A DNA stretch of 19,265 nucleotides from JAWXCH01 sp034440595 (GTDB taxonomy: Bacteria; Planctomycetota; Planctomycetia; Pirellulales; JALHPA01): the NCBI GenBank assembly GCA_034440595.1, contig JAWXCH010000193.1, forward strand, positions 1 through 19,265, written 5' to 3'. This document shows, piece by piece, positions 13,636-19,265 of this stretch. The position numbers and the translations under genes were made by a program. How positions within the stretch are numbered: the stretch's first letter is position 1; every line of letters begins with the position of its first letter. The notes under the pieces are model-generated. The model was not told the origin of the DNA. It did not search any database and worked only from the letters and a program-made list of their open reading frames with translations.

Positions 13636-14508
13636 TTACTCTGTCATAATTCCAATGACCATGTCACTGGAAGTCGCGATGATCAAACCCGGGTACTTTT
13701 TGTAACGCCAGTGCTCGTATACGCCCGTCAGTTGATGGGGAAATCCATCAACTTTCTCTCCAGGTTCTTCGGCAAACACTCTTTTCTTCTCATCTGGAAA
13801 TCCAATCAACTTGATCAACTCAACGGTTTTCTGCGGTTCATGATCGTCGTCGAACACACGAAGAGGCACTTGCATGAACTCAAAATCACACTTCACCTCC
13901 TTGCCCATGAATTCGACAGAAATCGAACATTTTCCTGGCGATTTCGGGCGAAGGGCAACCGCCCTACCACCGCCAGATATGCAGCCACAGATACTTGGGT
14001 TTGAAGACTTGCAAGTTACCTCGACGGGCTTACCGTCCATATTGAAAAGCCCAGCAGTTGGCTCGACTCGATTGCCACTGCGAGTGATCTCCACGTCGAT
14101 CCAAAGATTTTCATAGGGCACACAATCGTGGTAGTCTGTGTTCAACGGAATGTAAATCCGGTCGCGGTCATATTCGACACTTATAGTGGTGGCGTCGTCT
14201 ATGTTCACAGTCTTGGTGAATTTGCCGGAGCCTGAACTGCTTTGCGGTGACCTAGGAAGAACTATCGCTATCAGTACAACCAAAGCAAGCACAAAGAGGC
14301 CGGATCCCACTCCAATGTATAACGGCAAATTACCGCGTTTTGCAGTCGCGGGAATAGGAGGAGGCGATGCATGAATAATTGCTGAGTCCGGTTCGACGCG
14401 CGATTTTTGCTTGCACCTCGGGCAATTCACGTACTTGTCAACAAAGCGTGCCTCCGCTTCGACCGGAATGTCCTTTTCGTAATAGCAGTTGGTGCAGCGA
14501 AATTTCAT
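13636..14508 (-). CDS. Zinc-ribbon membrane protein of unknown function
   Basis: A 290-residue protein. An N-terminal zinc ribbon has C5-x2-C8 and C29-x2-C32 (KFRCTNCYYEK and YVNCPRCKQK). A Pro/Ala-rich linker follows, then one membrane segment (about 63-84, LYIGVGSGLFVLALVVLIAI), and a large C-terminal region of about 200 residues. The topology is probably zinc ribbon in the cytoplasm and the rest outside. The extracytoplasmic part has beta-rich character with SNPSICGCISGGGRAVALRP, which may be an Ig-like fold, but I do not recognise it. This arrangement of N-terminal zinc ribbon, linker and one membrane helix is common in planctomycete proteins. The start at 14508 sets the ribbon at the very N-terminus; no clear ribosome site is visible. 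Nothing points to a specific pathway. Confidence 0.8.
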   Translation of the reverse strand: MKFRCTNCYYEKDIPVEAEARFVDKYVNCPRCKQKSRVEPDSAIIHASPPPIPATAKRGNLPLYIGVGSGLFVLALVVLIAIVLPRSPQSSSGSGKFTKTVNIDDATTISVEYDRDRIYIPLNTDYHDCVPYENLWIDVEITRSGNRVEPTAGLFNMDGKPVEVTCKSSNPSICGCISGGGRAVALRPKSPGKCSISVEFMGKEVKCDFEFMQVPLRVFDDDHEPQKTVELIKLIGFPDEKKRVFAEEPGEKVDGFPHQLTGVYEHWRYKKYPGLIIATSSDMVIGIMTE

Positions 14509-14606
14509 TTTCGTTTGAATGGTGGTCTATTGATGTCGACAAAAACCCACGGTGCCCATTCGTAAGGTGACTGACTTTCTGACAAACGATTGCCCTGCTC
14601 CCGACC

Positions 14607-15311
14607 TCACTTCTGTGTTTCTAGCCTAGTTCCCATGAACGCCTGTTTAACTTCTCGCAGGCTCCTGGTTACTCCCCCACGGTGAATCATGGCATGGCAG
14701 TTCGGACACACTGGCATCAAATCTTTTTTCGGATCGGTTTTCGTGGCTCGATTTCTCTCGCTCAGGGCAGCAACATGATGAACGTGAATGAAACCTTCTC
14801 CTAGTGGGCCATATGCTTTACCAAAGTTGAACCCACAAATTGCACAATCGTGCCCGTGAATTTCTAAGCAAGCGGCCCTTAACTTCAGATCGCGCTCATA
14901 CATCGAAAGAAGTCGAAAGACCTCTGCTCCTTCCAATCGTGGTTCGTGCTTTGAACGTTTCTTTCGATCTCTCTCAGGTGGAGCGCACCAACCCAGTTCA
15001 TTGAACGCCTTTTTTACTCGCGGGCGAATTTCCCAATAGAACATGCCGTCGGCAAATGGCCTGCTTCCTGGTGCAATAACGTTGTACCAGCCTCCACGCT
15101 GACCAACACGCCATCTCCGAACAATGGACTTGCTTGGAGCCGCTTTGTACACTTTCTTTCCAGCATCACCGATTAGCCGGTTCGCCCCAACGTAATGCGA
15201 AAGGTCCAGTTGCTGTGCCAAACCAATTGCGCATTGGGGACCGTCACATAGTACACTGATGGCTAGCCGTTCAAGCTCTGTCAGGTTGGCCTGTTCAAGA
15301 ATCTTTCGCAT
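14607..15311 (-). CDS. HNH endonuclease, McrA-like
   Basis: A 234-residue protein. The C-terminal HNH domain has C156-x2-C159 (HDCAICGFNF), FIHVHHVAALSE (H176, H178, H179), then DLMPVCPNCHAMIHR (D197, C202, C205, H206, H210). This is the two-Cys-pair HNH form found in 5-methylcytosine-specific McrA and related restriction endonucleases, so the zinc site and the catalytic His are intact. The N-terminal half (about 1-105) begins with ELERLAISVLCDGPQCAIGL, which could be a winged-helix DNA-reading part, but I cannot name it. The ATG at 15311 follows AGGGA at a sensible spacing. No methyltransferase or other defence gene is adjacent, so a modification-dependent restriction role is possible but unproven. 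The zinc-ribbon gene follows 98 bases downstream. Confidence 0.88.
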   Translation of the reverse strand: MRKILEQANLTELERLAISVLCDGPQCAIGLAQQLDLSHYVGANRLIGDAGKKVYKAAPSKSIVRRWRVGQRGGWYNVIAPGSRPFADGMFYWEIRPRVKKAFNELGWCAPPERDRKKRSKHEPRLEGAEVFRLLSMYERDLKLRAACLEIHGHDCAICGFNFGKAYGPLGEGFIHVHHVAALSERNRATKTDPKKDLMPVCPNCHAMIHRGGVTRSLREVKQAFMGTRLETQK

Positions 15312-15380
15312 GTTGATCCCTATTTTTGATTTAATCCGCTGACTTGTAGACCATTGGTTCGCAAAATCCTCTACATCCGA

Positions 15381-15935
15381 CTACATATTCCACCAAAAGT
15401 ACATTCCCTTATTTTGCGATTTGGCCTCTTTTGCCAGTCGCACCAGTTCCTGCAACACCTGCTCGCAATCGGCGGGCGTGAATCCGTCTCGCTGCATTTC
15501 TTCTGTTGCGCTCCACTGTGTGCCCGAGGTCTGTGGATTTGTAATCGTTGCTAGCCCTTGCACCAGCTCGTTTGGCAGCCGATGCAAGCCCGTTTCGCCA
15601 GTTTGTGCCGGCTCGATCAGGGCCGGACGGGTCAGTTCGCTGATATGCTCAAGTAAGTTGCCACCGGTCAGAATTGCCCAAAGCTGCGCCAGCTTAACGT
15701 GATCGATACCCTTGAGCTGCGTGTGCAAGACGCCGCCAAGCTGTGGCGCGTCGCCCGGCTCGGCATCTTCTGGTACATCAATCGCTGGCGGCCACTCTGT
15801 GATGACTTGCATTTGTCCGGTAAAAGGATTTCGTACTTCACGAGTCACGGGCTGGTCCGCAACTGGCAGCCAGTCGGGTAGGACTTCGGCCAACTCTGTG
15901 TTGGATGCAACAAAAAAGTCAGTTAGAGCGCTCAT
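15381..15935 (-). CDS. Unrecognised 184-residue protein
   Basis: I do not recognise this family. It is a soluble, acidic protein without signal peptide or membrane segment. The N-terminal part is SALTDFFVASNTELAEVLPD, then a Pro/Glu-rich middle including VITEWPPAIDVPEDAEPGD, and a C-terminal part with helices around CEQVLQELVRLAKEAKSQ and a final MYFWWNM. A mixed alpha/beta arrangement is likely. The opening style recalls short planctomycete proteins of unknown role, but that is an impression. The ATG at 15935 has GAGGGG about 14 bases upstream, farther than usual. It lies 69 bases upstream of the HNH gene and 65 bases downstream of the gene at 16001, all on the same strand. Codon usage looks coding throughout; it is a real gene with moderate confidence. 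Confidence 0.75.
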   Translation of the reverse strand: MSALTDFFVASNTELAEVLPDWLPVADQPVTREVRNPFTGQMQVITEWPPAIDVPEDAEPGDAPQLGGVLHTQLKGIDHVKLAQLWAILTGGNLLEHISELTRPALIEPAQTGETGLHRLPNELVQGLATITNPQTSGTQWSATEEMQRDGFTPADCEQVLQELVRLAKEAKSQNKGMYFWWNM

Positions 15936-16000
15936 TGATGAAAGAACCCCTCATGTGCAAGTTGCTACGGAAAGTTAGCGAACCCTTGTGCCGCTAACCC

Positions 16001-16594
16001 TTACTTCCCCTTCCCCTCGTCCCGTTTCTTCACAAACTCCTCAATCTTCTTCTGCAACGCCTGACTATCCTTGGCGTCCGGTTTTTCGCCGGGCGCAGCG
16101 CGCAGGGTCACCCCTGCCGGGAATTCGATCTTGTCCAGGTCGATGTCGCCGCCGATGTAAATGGTCAGCACGGGGTCTTTTTGTCGCTCAAGGTCTTCGA
16201 TGTCGTCGGTCAGCCCATGCTTGGCGATGCCTCCCATCAAATGCAATTTCCATTTGTACGGGATCGCGGTCTTATCAAAAGAATGTTCCTCCGCCGGGCC
16301 AGGTCGCAGGGCAACCACATGGTTCTTCACCTCCAGTTTGGAGAATACGAGCAGTTCGGCATTCAACTGCTTGACTGACCCGCGGTAGTAGAAGCTCTCG
16401 CTACCGTTCACCCAAACCTGGTAGACGCGCGTCGGGTCATTCACCAGCGGCATGATTCCACGCCAGTCGCGATAGTTCCCTTCGCTCAGCGGACGGTTCC
16501 CTTTGAACTCCAACATCACTGCAAAAGCCTGCTGAGCGCAGAACTGCGCGGCAAGCAGCGTGACAACCGCTACGGCAAGATTGATTCGACGCAT
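16001..16594 (-). CDS. Secreted protein of unknown function (197 residues)
   Basis: The open frame extends 27 codons farther upstream, but the ATG at 16594 gives an N-terminus that is a clear signal peptide: RRINLAVAVVTLLAAQFCAQ, cleaved near AFA. The region before it lacks coding character. The mature protein has YYRGSVKQLNAELLVFSKLE, HVVALRPGP, then IPYKWKLHLMGGIA; I have seen this sort of RG-x-V-x-x-LN followed by RPGP in other planctomycete proteins, without a known function. The C-terminus (about 165-197) is a charged Lys/Glu/Asp-rich helix (QALQKKIEEFVKKRDEG). It lies 77 bases after the other secreted gene at 16672. A role in the cell envelope or periplasm is likely; nothing more can be said. 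Confidence 0.78.
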   Translation of the reverse strand: MRRINLAVAVVTLLAAQFCAQQAFAVMLEFKGNRPLSEGNYRDWRGIMPLVNDPTRVYQVWVNGSESFYYRGSVKQLNAELLVFSKLEVKNHVVALRPGPAEEHSFDKTAIPYKWKLHLMGGIAKHGLTDDIEDLERQKDPVLTIYIGGDIDLDKIEFPAGVTLRAAPGEKPDAKDSQALQKKIEEFVKKRDEGKGK

Positions 16595-16671
16595 GGTTTG
16601 ATCTCTATGGGTGGCAAGTGTAATAGGATGGTGGGCTAAAACGGTTTTTCTCTCAATTACCGCACTGCACC

Positions 16672-17175
16672 TCACCGCTTTTCCACGTCTCTTGGCACAG
16701 TGAGCTTCAGATCTGCCGGTTCCACCACCGCCAACGTGACGAAGTACGGTCGCCAGTGCCAGACGAGCTGTCGCAAAGGTTGTGCACCCTTGCCAAACTC
16801 CAGTTCATCAACCGCCGGGGCTTGGCCATTCATCTCTCCCAGCTCGTACCCCTTCAAAACGCATCGCGCCTTCGCAGGAAGCTTTGCGTTCCTGACCTCG
16901 ATCGGGATCGGCCTGGTCAGTTTCTTGCCGTTGACGGTATCGACCAACAGCGAATTGCTCGGAACGATTCTTACGTGCCGTTCGTCCATCACGCCTTCAA
17001 TCGTCTGGAGGGTGCCAAGAATTTCACCAAAATAGCCCCCTGGTTGCTGCGGAACTAGAGGAAGTTCCACGGCCTGTTTCGTTGCCTGCGGCTCACCGCT
17101 GAGACTTGACAGCGCGCCCACAAAACACAGAAGCACCATAGCAACGGCCAAGAGACTTATTTTGTTTCGTTTCAT
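16672..17175 (-). CDS. Secreted protein of unknown function (167 residues)
   Basis: The open frame runs back to 17598, but the real start is the ATG at 17175: an AAGGAGGT Shine-Dalgarno site (17181-17188) stands five bases before it, and the protein then opens with a signal peptide (KRNKISLLAVAMVLLCFVG, cleavage probably after LSS or nearby). The translation of the 141 preceding codons does not look like protein. The mature part is beta-rich, with YFGEILGTLQTIEGV, ERHVRIVPSNSLLVD, RPIPIEVRNAKLP and, near the end, WHWRPYFVTLAVVEPADLKL. I do not recognise the family. It is followed by another secreted protein gene 77 bases downstream, so the two may act together outside the cytoplasmic membrane. 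It is divergent from the sulfatase across 454 bases. Confidence 0.8.
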   Translation of the reverse strand: MKRNKISLLAVAMVLLCFVGALSSLSGEPQATKQAVELPLVPQQPGGYFGEILGTLQTIEGVMDERHVRIVPSNSLLVDTVNGKKLTRPIPIEVRNAKLPAKARCVLKGYELGEMNGQAPAVDELEFGKGAQPLRQLVWHWRPYFVTLAVVEPADLKLTVPRDVEKR

Positions 17176-17180
17176 CCTGC

Positions 17181-17188
17181 ACCTCCTT
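17181..17188 (-). promoter_or_regulatory. Shine-Dalgarno site that fixes the start at 17175
   Basis: AAGGAGGT on the minus strand, five bases before the ATG at 17175. It decides between this start and the ATG 141 codons farther upstream in the same open frame. Confidence 0.85.
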
Positions 17189-17355
17189 GAATTGAATAGA
17201 CTGCCCATCGGTGATTGCCACATTCGCGGCAGGACGCATGTGGCTGGCTTTGGAGGCGACACTCTCGCCAGCGAGAAAGCCCCTGGCATCAAGCTACTGC
17301 CAGCCCGTCGCTGTGTCAACTTTTTTTCGAGAATGTGAATTCTAGCGGCCGGATT

Positions 17356-17390
17356 CGCGCTTGAAAAAAAGCCACCACCTCTGCTAGGCT
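17356..17390 (+). promoter_or_regulatory. Promoter-like element, copy 2 (TTGAAA-18-TAGGCT)
   Basis: TTGAAA (17361-17366), an 18-base spacer and TAGGCT (17385-17390), preceded by CGCGC. It matches 10432-10466 with only three or four differences in 35 bases, all in the last six spacer bases. It points toward the sulfatase gene about 240 bases away, giving a long leader if used. No other copy is apparent in the window. Confidence 0.5.
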
Positions 17391-17629
17391 GAATTCGTAG
17401 TTCGCGCCTCAACCGTTGCAGCTTTTCAGGCGGCGCCATGCGCGCAACCGGTTCGCCGTCCAAACCAAGCCACATGCCATGAACGTAAGTCCAATAAAAT
17501 CTGCTAGGCGAGAAATGAACCGACGAAATTTCTCCCCAGCCGACGCGCGCAACGTACCCCACGTATCTCACCGCCATGCATAATAGACGTAACTCCAATA
17601 GTTAATAATACTGCCAAACAAACTCGCCA

Positions 17630-19153
17630 ATGAATACGAACAACATGTACCGCTGTGGGTTTGGTTTGAAGCAACAAGTTTTGCTGATGCTGATTATCGC
17701 GGGTTTGTTCTGCACAGTCACCACCGCCGCGGAACCGGTTGTTCCGGCGGCGAAGAAACCAGCCACGCGTCCGAACATTCTCTGGTTGGTGGCTGAGGAC
17801 TTTGGCTGTCACCTCGGTTGCTACGGTACCAAGCAAGTCAGCACGTCGAATCTCGATCGTCTGGCCGCCGAAGGAACTCGCTACACGAATTTCTTTACCA
17901 CCGCCCCGGTCTGCTCGGCCAGTCGTTCGGCTTGGATGACCGGCATGTATCAGACCACCATCGGGGCACACAATCACCGCTCGCACCGCGATGATGGCTA
18001 TCAACTGCCCGCCGGGGTGCGGCTGCTGACCGATTGGTTCCGCGACGCCGGGTACTACACCGCCAACATTCGGCATCTGCCGGCAGATTGCGACTTTCGC
18101 GGCACGGGCAAGACCGACTGGAACTTTACGTACACCGGCAAGCCATTCGATAGCGAAAAATGGAGCGACCTGAAATCGCATCAGCCGTTTTTTGCACAGA
18201 TCAATTTTCAGGAGACGCACCGCACGTTCAAGGCACCCAAGCACGCTGACCCCGCACAGGTCGAGATCCCGCCGTACTACCCGGATCACCCGGTGACGCG
18301 CAAAGACTGGGCAGCGTACCTGGACGCCGCGACCGAGCTAGACCGCAAGGTTGGTCAGGTGCTAAAGCAGTTGGAAACAGATGGACTGGCGGAGAACACG
18401 ATCATCGTTTTCTTTGGGGACAATGGCGAGGCGCATGCGCGCGGCAAGCAGTTCTGCTACGACAGTGGGCTGAAGGTGCCGCTGATTATCTGGATGCCCA
18501 AGTCGCTCGCTACACCAGCGCATTTCCAGCGTGGCAATGTCGATGAGCGGTTGATTGCGGCGATTGATCTGGCACCCACGATGCTGTCACTGGCTGGAGC
18601 AAAAAAGCCAGTCAAGATGGAAGGGCGGATATTCTTGGGGGACAAGGCCGAGCCGGATCGAAAATATGTCTTCGGCGCGCGGGATCGGTGCGATGAGACG
18701 GTGTTCCGGTTTCGCACGGTGCGCGATGCCCGGTATCGGTATATTCGCAATTTCACGCCCGAGCGGCCGTTTTTGCAGACGAACAACTACAAGGAGAAGC
18801 AGTACCCGGTCTGGAACCTACTGAAGGAGTTGCATGCCGAGGGGAAACTCACTCCCCCGCAAGCAGCCCTCTGTGCGCCGACGATGCCAGCGGAGGAGCT
18901 GTATCACATCAAAAGCGACCCGCACGAGATGCATAATTTGGCGGACTCGCCCGAGCATGCCAAGAAACTCCGGCGACTGCGCAAGGCGCTGGATGAGTGG
19001 ATTGAAGAAACCAACGACCAAGGTAAGGAACTGGAACCTGAGGATGTAGCGGCCCGTCGCGGCGCGACAAAGCCAGAGACGAACCCGAGCAAGGGATATA
19101 CGGCGGATGGCAGCCCGCCGAAGGCAAACGCGGATAAGCTGCCGGGGAAGTAA
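17630..19153 (+). CDS. Secreted sulfatase, formylglycine-dependent
   Basis: A 507-residue sulfatase. Residues 1-34 form a signal peptide (hydrophobic core VLLMLIIAGLFCTV, then TTAA). The catalytic domain starts at RPNILWLVAEDFG (E56, D57 as metal ligands) and carries the sulfatase signature CSASRSAWMTG: C95 is the residue oxidised to formylglycine, in the C-x-A-x-R form, and R99 is present. The second metal motif is VFFGDNGE (D264, N265). The C-terminal part has ELYHIKSDPHEMHNLADSP, the standard sulfatase closing motif. Such enzymes remove sulfate esters, probably from sulfated polysaccharides here, as planctomycetes carry many. The C-terminus from about 465 is low complexity. ATG at 17630 or 17645 both give a signal peptide; neither has a clear ribosome site. 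Substrate cannot be told from sequence alone. Confidence 0.94.
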   Translation: MNTNNMYRCGFGLKQQVLLMLIIAGLFCTVTTAAEPVVPAAKKPATRPNILWLVAEDFGCHLGCYGTKQVSTSNLDRLAAEGTRYTNFFTTAPVCSASRSAWMTGMYQTTIGAHNHRSHRDDGYQLPAGVRLLTDWFRDAGYYTANIRHLPADCDFRGTGKTDWNFTYTGKPFDSEKWSDLKSHQPFFAQINFQETHRTFKAPKHADPAQVEIPPYYPDHPVTRKDWAAYLDAATELDRKVGQVLKQLETDGLAENTIIVFFGDNGEAHARGKQFCYDSGLKVPLIIWMPKSLATPAHFQRGNVDERLIAAIDLAPTMLSLAGAKKPVKMEGRIFLGDKAEPDRKYVFGARDRCDETVFRFRTVRDARYRYIRNFTPERPFLQTNNYKEKQYPVWNLLKELHAEGKLTPPQAALCAPTMPAEELYHIKSDPHEMHNLADSPEHAKKLRRLRKALDEWIEETNDQGKELEPEDVAARRGATKPETNPSKGYTADGSPPKANADKLPGK

Positions 19154-19206
19154 ACACGGAGCAGCAAGGGCCTGTAAAGTCTTTTGTGTCAGGCGAGCAG
19201 GGTACG

Positions 19207-19265
19207 TTATTTGCTAATGTTTTCCGGCATCCGTTCCTCGAATAGGATGGCGAAGTGATTGAGGG
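19207..19265 (-). CDS. Possible 3' end of a convergent gene
   Basis: On the minus strand one frame is open from the window edge to a TAA at 19207-19209 and reads LNHFAILFEERMPENISK. The composition is protein-like but 18 codons are too few to name a family or to exclude chance. It would converge on the sulfatase with a 53-base gap. Confidence 0.25.
   Translation of the reverse strand, partial: LNHFAILFEERMPENISK

Larger units (their letters stand above)
17176..17629. other. Divergent intergenic region with promoter-like element
   Basis: 454 bases between the secreted-protein gene and the sulfatase. It contains the Shine-Dalgarno site of the former, a short TCTCGC-CA-GCGAGA hairpin (17263-17276) and the second copy of the promoter-like element (17356-17390). 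The minus-strand open frame that runs through it has no coding character. Nothing else is evident. Confidence 0.6.

Noticed and set aside
17176..17598. Upstream extension of the minus-strand secreted protein to a 308-residue product
   Set aside because: A strong Shine-Dalgarno site and a signal peptide start at 17175, and the extension has no coding character.
17504..18289. 261-residue minus-strand open frame opposite the sulfatase
   Set aside because: The plus strand encodes a full sulfatase with signature motifs; the reverse frame is an antisense shadow.

Overview
The window is almost certainly from a planctomycete, probably of the Pirellulales type. The grounds are the secreted DUF4139 protein, the secreted sulfatase, several small secreted or membrane proteins of planctomycete style, weak or absent Shine-Dalgarno sites at many starts, and a set of dispersed palindromic repeats confined to intergenic DNA. 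This is inferred from gene content; there is no rRNA or other phylogenetic marker here.

Region 1 (1-9959, all on the minus strand, so transcribed from right to left) is a type VI secretion system (T6SS) cluster. Read in transcription order it is: three divergent Hcp tube-protein paralogues, tagJ/impE, tssE, a HipA-like kinase, a HIRAN-domain protein, tssF, tssG and clpV (tssH, cut by the window edge). Apart from the extra Hcp copies and the kinase/HIRAN pair, the order matches the hcp-tagJ-tssE-tssF-tssG-clpV block of Pseudomonas HSI-I. The sheath genes tssB and tssC, which precede hcp in that cluster, are not here; a divergent, unrelated gene stands in their place. TssA, TssJ-M, VgrG and PAAR are also not in view.

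Region 2 (9960-13161) has a 612-base divergent intergenic region, a plus-strand gene for a secreted DUF4139 protein, and about 750 bases of non-coding DNA packed with palindromic repeats. The DUF4139 gene is preceded by a sequence that recurs almost unchanged 5' of the sulfatase gene, which suggests a shared promoter.

Region 3 (13162-17175, minus strand) holds small genes of mostly unknown function: a scramblase/LURP-like protein, a zinc-ribbon membrane protein, an HNH endonuclease, an unrecognised 184-residue protein, and two secreted proteins of unknown role.

Region 4 (17176-19265) is an intergenic region with the second copy of the promoter-like sequence, a secreted formylglycine-dependent sulfatase on the plus strand, and possibly the last 18 codons of a convergent gene at the edge.

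The most interesting points are (a) a kinase/HIRAN pair, resembling a HipA split into two polypeptides, embedded between tssE and tssF; (b) three tandem Hcp paralogues whose extra length is concentrated in one and the same loop; and (c) an intergenic hairpin family with constant outer arms and variable but still paired inner stems.
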